Shown piece by piece: positions 1-7,886 of a stretch of 32,528 bases of DNA. Within the stretch, counting starts at the first letter, position 1. Every line of letters begins with the position of its first letter. The stretch lies in contig DWWQ01000063.1 of NCBI GenBank assembly GCA_019119615.1, positions 1 to 32,528 on the forward strand. The letters run 5' to 3'. The DNA comes from Candidatus Alistipes stercoravium (GTDB taxonomy: Bacteria; Bacteroidota; Bacteroidia; Bacteroidales; Rikenellaceae). The position numbers were made by a program, and so were the translations under genes. The notes under the pieces were generated by a model. The model was not told the origin of the DNA, ran no database searches, and worked only from the letters and a program-made list of their open reading frames with translations.

Positions 1-13
1 CCGCAACGGCACG

Positions 14-50
14 AAAAAGGAGCACTCCCGGGGTGGGAGTGCTCCTTTTT
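14..50. terminator. Bidirectional rho-independent terminator
   Basis: A perfect 16-bp inverted repeat (arms 14-29 and 35-50, loop 30-34) has A5 on its left flank and T5 on its right, so it can end transcription in both directions. It lies 37 bases past the stop of the leftward ROK kinase and would also end any rightward gene entering from the left edge. Confidence 0.9.
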
Positions 51-86
51 CGGTTCCCGAAGGCCGCCCGGCCTTCGCTGAAGGGA

Positions 87-1088
87 CTACTTCGTATCCT
101 GCCAGATCAGCGCCGAAGCACCGAGGATGGCGGCATTCTTGCCCTGAATGCCGCTCGGCAGCAGCTTGACCTTGTTCTTGAAGACGAAGAGCATGTTCTC
201 CTCCATGTACCACTGCGTGGGCTCGAAGAGCAGCTTGCCGGCCTTCGACAGACCGCCGAAGAGGAAGATCGCCTCCGGAGAGGTTACCGTTACGATATCG
301 GCCAGGGCACGTCCGAGCATCTCGCCCGTGAAGCGGAAGGCTTCGAGGGCCACGGGATCGCCCTGTTCGGCGGCCGCCGAGATCATCGACGCATCAAAAT
401 CGTCGTAGGCGATGCTGCGCAGGCGGCTCGGAGCCGTCATGCGGGCCATCAGCTCGAAGGCCGTACGCTTGATACCCGTCGCCGAAACGTAGGCCTCCAG
501 GCAGCCGCGGCGTCCGCAGCCGCACTCGCGGCCGTTGCGCTCGACAATGATGTGGCCGAACTCCCCGGCAAAGCCGTCGTGTCCGTAGATCATCTCGCCG
601 TTGGCCACGAAGCCAGAGCCGAGACCCGTGCCGAGGGTAATCATGATGAAATCCTTCATGCCGCGGGCGTTGCCGTAGATCATCTCGCCGATCGTCGCGG
701 CGTTGGCGTCGTTCGTGATGAGCGTCCTCACGCCGCCGAAGCACTTCGAGATGTCGTCGGCCAGCGGGAAGATGCGGCGCGACTCGTCGGGATCGCTCTC
801 GCCGTCGCGGAATTTCCACAGGTTTGCAGGATTCTCGACCGTGCCCTTGTGGAAGTTGGCGTTCGGAGCGCCGATGCCGATGCCCGTCAGTTCGTAGTCG
901 AACGAGAGGCTCTGGGCCATGGCGTGCATGGCGTCGCACAGATCCCGCACATAGGCCGAATAGTCGTCCACATAGGGGTATTTCTTGGTCGAAATGACCG
1001 ACTCGGCATAAAGATCGCCGTTTTCATCCACCATACCGAATGCGGTATTGATGCCGCCGATATCCACGCCGATAGCAAGTTTTTTCAT
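87..1088 (-). CDS. ROK family sugar kinase (probable glucokinase)
   Basis: This 333-residue protein is a full-length ROK kinase, predicted to phosphorylate glucose or a related hexose with ATP in the cytoplasm. The N-terminal phosphate-binding motif DIGGINTAFG is at residues 9-18. The catalytic base is D127 in ITNDANAA. The glycine-rich LGTGLGSG stretch is at 152-159. The ROK zinc site is complete: H179 in EFGHI plus C189, C191 and C196 in CGCGRRGC. These features separate it from transcriptional ROK repressors, and there is no N-terminal helix-turn-helix. The ATG at 1088 is followed at once by the start of the fold. The gene is monocistronic: a consensus promoter lies 37 bases upstream and a terminator directly downstream. 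Substrate preference (glucose, mannose or an amino sugar) cannot be settled from motifs. Confidence 0.9.
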   Translation of the reverse strand: MKKLAIGVDIGGINTAFGMVDENGDLYAESVISTKKYPYVDDYSAYVRDLCDAMHAMAQSLSFDYELTGIGIGAPNANFHKGTVENPANLWKFRDGESDPDESRRIFPLADDISKCFGGVRTLITNDANAATIGEMIYGNARGMKDFIMITLGTGLGSGFVANGEMIYGHDGFAGEFGHIIVERNGRECGCGRRGCLEAYVSATGIKRTAFELMARMTAPSRLRSIAYDDFDASMISAAAEQGDPVALEAFRFTGEMLGRALADIVTVTSPEAIFLFGGLSKAGKLLFEPTQWYMEENMLFVFKNKVKLLPSGIQGKNAAILGASALIWQDTK

Positions 1089-1124
1089 AGCAGGTTTCAG
1101 GTTAATGGTTAAAATTTATCTGGT

Positions 1125-1155
1125 CAAAGTTAATGGAAAATTCGGCCACTCCAAA
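1125..1155 (-). promoter_or_regulatory. Promoter of the ROK kinase gene
   Basis: Read on the minus strand, TTTG (1155-1152) is followed after 19 bases by TAACTTTG (1132-1125), a full match to the Bacteroidota -33/-7 consensus. The -7 element ends 36 bases before the start codon. An 8-base direct repeat, CCATTAAC on the minus strand, covers part of the -7 element (1136-1129) and recurs in the leader (1108-1101). Confidence 0.75.
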
Positions 1156-1172
1156 GTTTTTTCCTACTTTTG
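1141..1172 (+). promoter_or_regulatory. Promoter of the polyprenyl synthetase unit
   Basis: TACTTTTG at 1165-1172 is an exact TAnnTTTG -7 element. TTCG at 1141-1144, a partial -33 match, lies 20 bases upstream. The distance to the ATG at 1207 is 34 bases. The element interleaves with the divergent kinase promoter, so the two may compete. Confidence 0.6.
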
Positions 1173-1206
1173 GGACATATTCGGACCAAAATACATCCAG
1201 ACAAAC

Positions 1207-2178
1207 ATGCAGAACAACGAGCAACTCCTCTCCGTAATCGAAAATTACCTGGCGCAGGCCGAACTCCCGGCCGAACCCGAACTGCTCTACGCACCTATCG
1301 GATACTCGCTTTCCGGAGGCGGCAAGCGCCTGAGACCGATGCTCGTGATGCTCTCGTGCGGCATATTCACCGACGACATACAGCAGGCTCTCCCGGCCGC
1401 TGCCGCCATCGAGATGTTCCACAACTTCACCCTGCTGCACGACGACATCATGGACAACGCCGCCATGCGGCGCGGCAAGCCCTCGGTCTTCGCGCGCTGG
1501 GGGCAGAACGTGGCCATTCTCTCGGGCGACGCCATGCTGATCTGCGCCTACCGCCTGCTCGGCGGCGTCCCGCCGCACCTGCTGCCGCAGGTCATGACGA
1601 TCTTCAACGAAATGGCCCTCGGCGTCTGCGAAGGACAGCAGTACGACATGGATTTCGAACGCCGCAAGAAGGTCTCCGTCGTGGACTACATGCACATGAT
1701 CGAACTGAAGACCTCGGTGCTGCTGGCCGGCGCCGCAACGATCGGCGCCACGATCGGCGGAGCCCCCGAGGAGGATTGCCGCAAGCTGCGGCGCTTCGCC
1801 CTCGAACTGGGCCTCGCGTTCCAGCTGCAGGACGACCTGCTGGACAGCTACGGAGATGCGGAACTCGGAAAGGCCATCGGCGGCGACATCCTCGAAGGCA
1901 AGCAGACCTACCTGATGGTTACGGCCATGAGCCGCGCCGACGAGGCCACGCGCGACATCCTGCGCCATACCTACCGCAGCGACGCGCTCTCCGACGCGGA
2001 GAAGATCGCCACCGTGAAGGAGGCCTACGACCGGCTCGACATCCCGCACCTGACCGAACAGCAGATCTCGCTGCGCTTCGACCGGGCGCTGGGCATCCTC
2101 GACACCCTTTCGGTCGGTGCCGCACGCACGCAGCAGCTGCGCGCCTATGCCGAGAGCCTCATGGGCCGCAAGAAATAG
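1207..2178 (+). CDS. Polyprenyl (isoprenyl) diphosphate synthase
   Basis: The 323-residue product is a trans-isoprenyl diphosphate synthase that condenses isopentenyl diphosphate onto an allylic primer. Both aspartate-rich motifs are intact: DDIMD at residues 79-83 and DDLLD at 209-213. The GGGKRLRP substrate-binding motif is at 37-44, and lysine K232 lies in the C-terminal GKQTYL region. The open frame extends upstream to 1048, but the ATG at 1207 is preferred: it lies just downstream of the -7 element and gives the family's normal N terminus. An aromatic residue, F74, sits five positions before the first aspartate, which limits chain length in some characterised relatives. The product (C15, C20 or longer for quinone side chains) remains open. 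It is the first gene of a unit with the U32 gene 12 bases downstream. Confidence 0.88.
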   Translation: MQNNEQLLSVIENYLAQAELPAEPELLYAPIGYSLSGGGKRLRPMLVMLSCGIFTDDIQQALPAAAAIEMFHNFTLLHDDIMDNAAMRRGKPSVFARWGQNVAILSGDAMLICAYRLLGGVPPHLLPQVMTIFNEMALGVCEGQQYDMDFERRKKVSVVDYMHMIELKTSVLLAGAATIGATIGGAPEEDCRKLRRFALELGLAFQLQDDLLDSYGDAELGKAIGGDILEGKQTYLMVTAMSRADEATRDILRHTYRSDALSDAEKIATVKEAYDRLDIPHLTEQQISLRFDRALGILDTLSVGAARTQQLRAYAESLMGRKK

Positions 2179-2190
2179 GGAATCCGCGCC

Positions 2191-3456
2191 ATGAAACGTT
2201 CCGACATCGAGATCATGGCCCCCGTGGGCTCCTACGAATCGCTCGCCGCGGCCATCCAGGCCGGGGCCGACGCCGTCTACTTCGGCGTCGGGAAACTCAA
2301 CATGCGCTCGGCTTCGGCGGCCAACTTCTCGCTCGACGACCTGGCGCGGATCGTCGCCACGGCCCACGCCGCAGGGGTCCGCACCTACCTTACGGTCAAT
2401 ACGGTCGTCTACGAGGACGAACTCTCCGATGTGCATGCCGTCATCGACCGCGCCAAAGAGGAGGGTGTCGATGCCGTCATCGCCACCGACATGGCCGCCA
2501 TTCTCTACGCCCGGCGCATCGGGCAGGAGGTCCACATCTCCACGCAGAGCAACATCTCGAACTCCGAAGCGGTGAAGTTCTACGCCCAGTGGGCCGACAC
2601 GGTGGTCCTGGCCCGCGAGCTCTCGCTCGAACAGGTCGCCGAAATCCACCGCGCGATCGTCGAAAACGACATCCGCGGCCCGCGTGGCGAGCTCGTGCAA
2701 ATCGAGATGTTCGCCCACGGCGCGCTCTGCATGTCGATCTCGGGCAAGTGCTACCTCTCGCTCCACGAGACGGGCTGCTCGGCCAACCGCGGCGCCTGCC
2801 GCCAGCTGTGCCGCCGCAAATACACGCTGCGCGACAAGGATACGGGCGCCGAGCTCGACATCGACGGACAGTATGTCCTCTCACCGAAGGATCTCTGCAC
2901 AATCGACTTCCTGGACCGGATGATCGGCGCCGGCGTGCGGGTGCTCAAGATCGAGGGGCGCGCCCGCGGCGCGGAGTATGTCAAGCGCGTCGTCGAGAGC
3001 TACGACGAGGCGCTGTGCGCCCTCGAGGAGGGGCGCTACACGCCCGAGCTGGCCGCCGCGCTCAAGGAGCGCCTCCGCACGGTCTTCAACCGCGGATTCT
3101 GGGAGGGTTACTACGCCGGACGCCCGACGGTCGAGCACAGCCCCGCCTACGGCTCCTCGGCCACGCGCCGCAAGGTCTATGTAGGCAAGGTTACGAACTT
3201 CTACCGCAAGCTCTCGGTCGCCGAGGTGCTCGTCGAGGCGGCGCCGCTGGCCGTCGGCGAAGAGATCTTCTTCCTGGGCCCCACGACGGGCGTCGCCGAG
3301 CAGCGCCTCGAGGAGCTGCACGGACCCGACGGAAAACCGGCGCAGCAGGTGCTCCAGGGCCAGCTCTGCGCCATCCGCACCCCGGGACTCGTCCGCCGCG
3401 GCGACCAGCTCTGCAAATTCGTCGAGGCCACCCCGCAGAATACCCAAACCGAATAG
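2191..3456 (+). CDS. U32 family protein (peptidase U32 / TrhP-like)
   Basis: This 421-residue protein matches family U32. The signature region EMFAHGALCMSISGKCYLS lies at residues 172-190. Five cysteines (C180, C187, C196, C203, C207) form a cluster of the kind proposed to hold an iron-sulfur centre in family members. The N-terminal half reads as a barrel-like fold beginning IMAPVGSYESL. A C-terminal extension after about residue 320 is likely the beta-rich domain of longer members. Family knowledge: some U32 proteins were reported as collagenases (Porphyromonas PrtC), while the E. coli member YegQ/TrhP takes part in prephenate-dependent tRNA uridine hydroxylation. The length and cysteine pattern favour the RNA-modification branch, which is inference. 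It lies 12 bases after the synthase and 7 before the next gene, so it is very probably co-transcribed. Confidence 0.85.
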   Translation: MKRSDIEIMAPVGSYESLAAAIQAGADAVYFGVGKLNMRSASAANFSLDDLARIVATAHAAGVRTYLTVNTVVYEDELSDVHAVIDRAKEEGVDAVIATDMAAILYARRIGQEVHISTQSNISNSEAVKFYAQWADTVVLARELSLEQVAEIHRAIVENDIRGPRGELVQIEMFAHGALCMSISGKCYLSLHETGCSANRGACRQLCRRKYTLRDKDTGAELDIDGQYVLSPKDLCTIDFLDRMIGAGVRVLKIEGRARGAEYVKRVVESYDEALCALEEGRYTPELAAALKERLRTVFNRGFWEGYYAGRPTVEHSPAYGSSATRRKVYVGKVTNFYRKLSVAEVLVEAAPLAVGEEIFFLGPTTGVAEQRLEELHGPDGKPAQQVLQGQLCAIRTPGLVRRGDQLCKFVEATPQNTQTE

Positions 3457-3463
3457 ATACGCC

Positions 3464-4609
3464 ATGAACCGCACCGCACGAAACACCGACCCGAAAACCG
3501 CCCCCGCAGCCTCGCAGCGCCTGCTGTCGCTCGACACGCTGCGCGGCTTCGACATGCTCTTCATCATGGGCTTCGCCGGCCTCATCACGGCCCTCTGCCG
3601 CCTCTGGCCCGGGGCCTTCTCCGACTGGATGGCGGCGCAGATGGGACACGCCGAGTGGGACGGATTCTTCCACCACGACACGATCTTCCCGCTCTTCCTC
3701 TTCATCGCCGGCGTCTCGTTTCCCTTCTCGCTGGCCAAGCAGCGCGCCCGGGGGCTCTCCGACGCGCGCATCGCCGCAAAGGCCATCCGCCGCGGCCTCA
3801 TGCTCGTCCTGCTCGGGCTGGTCTACAACGGCCTGTTCCGGCTCGACTTCGAGACGCTGCGGCTGCCGAGCGTGCTGGGGCGCATCGGTCTGGCGTGGAT
3901 GTTCGCCGCGCTGATCTACACCTTCGGAAGCTGCCGCGTGCGCATCGCCGCGGCCGTGGCGCTGCTGGCCGCATACAGCCTCCTCCTGCAGTTCGTCCCC
4001 GCGCCCGACGCCGCCGGAGCCGGACCGCTGACCATCGGAGGCAACATCGTGGGTTATATCGACCGTTCTGTCATGCCGTCGCACCTCTATCTCGACGGTT
4101 TCGATCCGGAAGGGATCCTGAGCACCCTCCCGGCCATCGTAACCGCCCTGCTGGGCATGTTCACCGGGGCCTATGTCCGCCGCGACGATCCGCGCACGAG
4201 CGGGACGCGCAAGGCCCTCACGATGGCCGGCTGCGCCGCGCTGCTCGTCATCGCGGCGCTGATCTGGAACTGCTGGCAGCCGATCAACAAGAGCCTTTGG
4301 AACGGCTCCTTCGTCTGCGCCGCCGGCGGCTACTCGCTCGGCATGTTCGCCCTGTTCTACTACCTGATCGACGTAAGGCAGTGGCGCCGCTGGACCTACT
4401 TCTTCAAGGTCATCGGCGTCAATTCGATCACCATCTACCTCGGACAGCAGATCATCAGCTTCTCCTACACCTCGAAATTCTTCTTCGGAGGCCTCGCCGC
4501 CAAACTCCCGCCCGAGGCGGGTGCCGTCGTGCTGAGCATCGGCTACATCGCCTGCTGCTGGCTGCTGCTCCGGTTCCTCGACCGGCAGCGGATCTACCTC
4601 AAGGTCTGA
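3464..4609 (+). CDS. Multi-pass membrane protein, HGSNAT/NagX-like (DUF5009) acyltransferase
   Basis: The 381-residue protein has about ten hydrophobic segments. It opens its membrane domain with SLDTLRGFDM (residues 22-31), followed by WDGFFHHDTIFPLFLFIAGV (65-84) with adjacent histidines H70 and H71. This arrangement is typical of the COG4299 / heparan-alpha-glucosaminide N-acetyltransferase-like family, which moves acetyl groups across a membrane onto sugar acceptors. In gut Bacteroidota these proteins are often linked to glycan use, but no glycan-utilisation genes are visible here, so the acceptor is unknown. The 20-residue polar N terminus is cytoplasmic by inference. The gene starts 7 bases after the U32 stop and is last in the unit, followed by a strong terminator. 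Confidence 0.8.
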   Translation: MNRTARNTDPKTAPAASQRLLSLDTLRGFDMLFIMGFAGLITALCRLWPGAFSDWMAAQMGHAEWDGFFHHDTIFPLFLFIAGVSFPFSLAKQRARGLSDARIAAKAIRRGLMLVLLGLVYNGLFRLDFETLRLPSVLGRIGLAWMFAALIYTFGSCRVRIAAAVALLAAYSLLLQFVPAPDAAGAGPLTIGGNIVGYIDRSVMPSHLYLDGFDPEGILSTLPAIVTALLGMFTGAYVRRDDPRTSGTRKALTMAGCAALLVIAALIWNCWQPINKSLWNGSFVCAAGGYSLGMFALFYYLIDVRQWRRWTYFFKVIGVNSITIYLGQQIISFSYTSKFFFGGLAAKLPPEAGAVVLSIGYIACCWLLLRFLDRQRIYLKV

Positions 4610-4633
4610 CCGTACGAAGCCGCACCGTACCTG

Positions 4634-4677
4634 CCAGCGGGGCCCTTTGCGAAGGGCCCCGCTGGCTTTGTTCTTTC
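4634..4677 (+). terminator. Rho-independent terminator of the synthase/U32/acyltransferase unit
   Basis: A perfect 14-bp GC-rich stem (4634-4647 with 4652-4665, tetraloop TGCG) is followed by a T-rich tract from 4666. It begins 25 bases past the acyltransferase stop codon. Confidence 0.9.
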
Positions 4678-4772
4678 GGTTCGAAAACAGGCCGGAGACC
4701 GTCATTTCCAGCCCTTCCCGGATCAACTCGAATGTATCACGAAAATATTTTATCGAAAAACAACAAAATTTA

Positions 4773-4804
4773 TTTGTTTTTCGGATTTATTCCGTTTATA
4801 TTTG
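4773..4804 (+). promoter_or_regulatory. Consensus Bacteroidota promoter of a small gene
   Basis: TTTG at 4773-4776, a 20-base spacer and TATATTTG at 4797-4804 match both consensus elements exactly. The surrounding DNA from 4738 to 4800 is AT-rich against a GC-rich background. Transcription would start near 4810, about 25 bases before the ATG of the small membrane protein. Confidence 0.85.
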
Positions 4805-4834
4805 CATCACCGAACCGAAAACCCCGCTTTTGGC

Positions 4835-5053
4835 ATGAAAATCGAAACCGTCCTGCGCACGCTGGCACTCGCCCTCGCAATGGCCGCCCTCGGCATGCAT
4901 GCAGCCTCCCGGCTGCTCTTCCCCGAGGCCGGAACGACAGGAAGCATCCCGGTCTGGCTGCTGCTCCTCTCTGCAGGCGTATTACACGGGAAAACGACGG
5001 ACATGCAGAATATCGAAAGCGAGAAACCAGTGAACCACAACCATTTAAAATAA
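4835..5053 (+). CDS. Small predicted membrane protein (72 aa), unknown function
   Basis: I do not recognise a family. The 72-residue product begins MKIETVLRTLALALAMAA and has two hydrophobic segments, roughly residues 8-28 and 38-51, followed by a polar tail that ends NHNHLK. A cleavable signal peptide for the first segment is possible but no convincing cleavage motif is visible. The ATG at 4835 is preferred over the in-frame ATG at 4802, because 4802 lies inside the -7 element and could not be on the transcript. It stands alone between a terminator and the next gene's promoter. Existence is supported mainly by the textbook promoter and a start placed correctly behind it. Without homologs, a leader peptide or a small RNA from the same promoter are alternatives. 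Confidence 0.55.
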   Translation: MKIETVLRTLALALAMAALGMHAASRLLFPEAGTTGSIPVWLLLLSAGVLHGKTTDMQNIESEKPVNHNHLK

Positions 5054-5163
5054 AAAGTTCAATCGCGGGGAGGCTCCGGAGGCTCTCTTACCGGTCTCCG
5101 GAACAACCCTGACAATAGTTGTGTGGCGGGAATCCGAAAAAGCCGGGTTCCCGTTTTTTTTCG

Positions 5164-5171
5164 TATCTTTG
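5164..5171 (+). promoter_or_regulatory. -7 element before the MFS transporter gene
   Basis: TATCTTTG is an exact TAnnTTTG match. No TTTG is found at the expected -33 distance. The element ends only 7 bases before the ATG at 5179, so that start would be nearly leaderless, whereas the in-frame ATG at 5221 would have a leader of about 40 bases. Confidence 0.55.
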
Positions 5172-5178
5172 CGGCGCC

Positions 5179-6588
5179 ATGCCCGAATCCCTCCACATAA
5201 GCGCTGCAGACGGCGTGCCCATGCCCCGCCGCCTCTGGGCTATTCTGGCCGTGGCTTTCGGCGTCTCGCTCTCGGTCATCGACTCGACAATCGCCAACGT
5301 CGCCCTGCCGACCATCTCCCGAACGCTCGGCATCTCGTCGGCCGACTCGATCTGGATCGTCAATGCCTATCAGCTGGCCATCATGGTCTCGCTGCTCTCC
5401 TTCTCGGCGCTGGGCGACCTGGTCGGCTACCGCAAGGTCTACATCGGCGGACTGGCGCTCTTCACCGTCGCTTCGGTGGGCTGCGCCCTCTCGCAGTCGC
5501 TCGGGACACTCGTCGTCGGCCGCATCTTCCAGGGCTTCGGCGCCGCGGCCGTAACATCGGTAAACACCACGCTCATCCGCGTGATCTACCCCCGCAGCCA
5601 GCTCGGACGCGGCATGGGTATCAATGCCACCGTGGTCGCCGTCTCCGCCGTGGCCGGACCGACACTCGCCGCCGGCGTACTCGCCGTGGCCGAGTGGCCG
5701 TGGCTCTTCGCCGTAAACATCCCCATCGGCCTCACGGCCCTCGTGTTGAGCTACCGCTTCCTGCCCCAGAACCCCGTACAGGTCCGCAACCACCGCTTCG
5801 ACTGGCGCGACGCCGTGATGAACGCCCTTACGTTCGGACTGCTCATGGCCTCCATCGAGGGTTTCTCCCACGGCGTGGACCCGCGCCTGCTGGCCGCAGG
5901 CATTGCGGCACTGCTCCTGATCGGCTACTTCTTCATCCGCCGCCAGCTGCACGAGGAGTATCCCATCCTGCCGTTCGACCTGCTGCGCATCCCGATCTTC
6001 TCGGTCTCGGTGGCCACGTCGATCTGCTCGTTTCTCGGACAGATGCTCGCCCTGGTGGCCCTGCCCTTCTACCTGCAGCACGCCTGCGGCTACGACGACG
6101 TGAGCACCGGGCTGCTGCTCACGGCCTGGCCTGCCGTCATCATGATCGTCGCCCCCGTGGCCGGCATCCTCGTCGAACACATCCACGCCGGGCTGCTCGG
6201 CGGCGTGGGGCTGCTGGCCATGACCGCAGGGCTCTTCCTGCTGGCCTTCCTGCCCGAACACCCCACGGATTTCGAAATCATCTGGCGGCTCGTGCTCTGC
6301 GGCGCCGGCTTCGGACTCTTCCAGTCGCCCAACAACAGCATCCTCATCGCCTCGGCACCCCCCGAACGCAGCGGATCGGCCAGCGGCATGCTCGCCACGG
6401 CCCGCCTCGTGGGACAGACCACCGGTGCCGCGCTGATGGCCCTGCTCTTCCACGTCGTACCCCGCAACAGCACCCACACGGCCCTCATGCTCGCCGGATG
6501 CTTCGCACTCACGGGCGCCGTCATCAGCTTTTCGCGCCTCTCGCTCCCGCTGCCCGAAGGACTCGGACGCCACAAACACCACGCCTGA
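5179..6588 (+). CDS. DHA2-family (14-TM) MFS drug:H+ antiporter
   Basis: The 469-residue protein is an inner-membrane major facilitator of the EmrB/QacA type. With the ATG at 5179, the TM1 motif SVIDSTIANVALP is at residues 32-44 with D35. The loop 2-3 motif A, GDLVGYRKVY, is at 79-88. R115 lies in the GRIFQGFGAAA motif, and motif C, SAVAGPTLAAGV, is at 156-167. WLFAVNIPIG at 175-184 is typical of this subfamily. Fourteen hydrophobic segments can be followed to the C terminus. Such pumps export hydrophobic drugs or bile acids in exchange for protons; the substrate here is unknown. The start is uncertain: 5221 (MPRRLW) fits the promoter better, while 5179 gives the longer product. The next gene begins 3 bases after the stop, so the two are probably co-translated. 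Confidence 0.88.
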   Translation: MPESLHISAADGVPMPRRLWAILAVAFGVSLSVIDSTIANVALPTISRTLGISSADSIWIVNAYQLAIMVSLLSFSALGDLVGYRKVYIGGLALFTVASVGCALSQSLGTLVVGRIFQGFGAAAVTSVNTTLIRVIYPRSQLGRGMGINATVVAVSAVAGPTLAAGVLAVAEWPWLFAVNIPIGLTALVLSYRFLPQNPVQVRNHRFDWRDAVMNALTFGLLMASIEGFSHGVDPRLLAAGIAALLLIGYFFIRRQLHEEYPILPFDLLRIPIFSVSVATSICSFLGQMLALVALPFYLQHACGYDDVSTGLLLTAWPAVIMIVAPVAGILVEHIHAGLLGGVGLLAMTAGLFLLAFLPEHPTDFEIIWRLVLCGAGFGLFQSPNNSILIASAPPERSGSASGMLATARLVGQTTGAALMALLFHVVPRNSTHTALMLAGCFALTGAVISFSRLSLPLPEGLGRHKHHA

Positions 6589-6591
6589 ACC

Positions 6592-7719
6592 ATGCTCCGC
6601 ACCCTCTCCTGCACCCTGCTCTGCCTTTTCCTCGCCGCAACCGCCCCGGCCGGAACCCGTCCGGAGAATCCGCCGCGGACAGAGCGGTCCGCCGCAGGCC
6701 CCGACGGCATGCTGCCCGCCATGGAGTTGCCGCGGACCGACAGCATACCGCTTGAGGCCGGGACCCTCGGCTGCGACCGTACGGCAGACTCGCTGCCCTT
6801 CCTGCGCCCCCGCTACCTGCGTCCGGGCGACACGATCGCCGTCGTCTCCCCGGCAGGCCGCATGGCCCGCAAATGCGACACGGCGAAGATCCGCCGGCGG
6901 CTCGAATCGTGGGGCCTGCATGTGAAGTTCGGGGAGCACTACGCCGACCGCACGCGCCCCTACTTCGCCGGAAGCGACGCCGAGCGCGCCGCCGACCTGC
7001 AACGGGCGATCGACGATCGTTCGGTCCGGGCGATCCTCGCCTTCCGCGGCGGTTACGGCTCGGTGCGGCTGCTCCCGCTGCTCGACCTCACGCCGCTGCG
7101 CGAGGACCCGAAGTGGATCGCGGGCTTCAGCGACATCACCACGCTGCACCTCGCGCTGCGGCGCCTCGGCGTCGAGAGCATCCACGGGCAGATGCCCGCC
7201 GCCTTCCGCTTCGGCGACGACGCGGAGGAGGAGGCCCCCTCGTCCGAATCGCTCCGGCAGGCGCTCTTCGGCGAACTGGAGCGCATCGACCTGCCGCCCC
7301 ATCCGTACAACATCCCCGGCGAAGCATCGGGACGCCTTGCGGGCGGCAATCTGGCCGTCATCTGCGCCGCCGCAGGAACCCCCGAGGAGCTTCGGACCGA
7401 CACCCCGACGGTGCTTTTCATCGAGGAGGTCGGCGAATTTCTCTTCCGCATCGACCGCATGATGCAGAGCCTCGAACGCAGCGGCAGGCTCCGCACGCTG
7501 CGGGCCGTCGTCGTGGGCCACTTCACCGACATGATGGGCGGCGAACGCTTCGGCGTGGAGGATCCCTGCGAGGTGCTGGACGCCTACCTGCGCCCGCTGG
7601 GCATTCCGGTGATCTACGGCTTCCCGGCCGGGCACGAAGACCCCAATCTGTCCCTCTACCTCGGCCGTGAGGTTACGGTAAGCGTCGGCACGCAGGGCGC
7701 CTCGCTGCTCTTCCGATAG
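6592..7719 (+). CDS. Secreted LD-carboxypeptidase (peptidase family S66)
   Basis: The 375-residue protein is an S66 serine peptidase, predicted to remove the terminal D-amino acid from L,D-linked tetrapeptides during peptidoglycan recycling or from related substrates. The catalytic triad can be placed: S180 in the GFSD nucleophile elbow, a glutamate in the FIEEVGE motif (E278 or E279) and H348 in GHEDPN. The flanking FRGGYGS motif is at 151-157. Residues 1-20 look like a signal peptide, so the enzyme is periplasmic or surface-exposed, unlike cytoplasmic E. coli LdcA. Residues 21-75 are a Pro/Arg-rich extension before the fold starts at YLRPGDTIAVVSPAGR. It follows the transporter by 3 bases. 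A microcin-immunity-like (MccF) role is possible within S66, and coupling to an exporter would fit that, but this is speculative. Confidence 0.87.
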   Translation: MLRTLSCTLLCLFLAATAPAGTRPENPPRTERSAAGPDGMLPAMELPRTDSIPLEAGTLGCDRTADSLPFLRPRYLRPGDTIAVVSPAGRMARKCDTAKIRRRLESWGLHVKFGEHYADRTRPYFAGSDAERAADLQRAIDDRSVRAILAFRGGYGSVRLLPLLDLTPLREDPKWIAGFSDITTLHLALRRLGVESIHGQMPAAFRFGDDAEEEAPSSESLRQALFGELERIDLPPHPYNIPGEASGRLAGGNLAVICAAAGTPEELRTDTPTVLFIEEVGEFLFRIDRMMQSLERSGRLRTLRAVVVGHFTDMMGGERFGVEDPCEVLDAYLRPLGIPVIYGFPAGHEDPNLSLYLGREVTVSVGTQGASLLFR

Positions 7720-7861
7720 GTCCGGCGGAGGCGCGGAGGAAGCGCGTCAAGGGACCGGCAGCCGCCCGACAAAGCTCCCGGCAAGGACCCGGCGGCGGCA
7801 TGGCCGGGTTCGGGAGGGTGAAAAATCACACGCCGCGGGTACGGATTCCGGGATTTTTCCC

Positions 7862-7869
7862 TATTTTTG
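7862..7869 (+). promoter_or_regulatory. -7 element before the aminopeptidase P gene
   Basis: TATTTTTG matches TAnnTTTG exactly, and the ATG lies 17 bases further on. No -33 match is seen. The preceding 140 bases (7720-7861) hold no recognisable gene. Confidence 0.55.
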
Positions 7870-7886
7870 TGGAAAACCGCAACGTT

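Noticed and set aside
1170..3467. 765-residue plus-strand frame across the synthase and U32 genes
   Set aside because: It is an alternate frame of two recognised genes, Arg/Pro/His-rich, and crosses their boundary.
4647..4838. 63-residue ORF after the acyltransferase gene
   Set aside because: It begins inside the terminator hairpin and spans the promoter at 4773-4804. The downstream ORF at 4835 is better placed.
5059..7635. 858-residue open frame on the minus strand
   Set aside because: It lies antisense to the MFS transporter and the LD-carboxypeptidase, both of which have intact family motifs. Its translation is Gly/Arg/His/Asp-rich with no recognisable domain, as expected from GC-rich codon shadowing.
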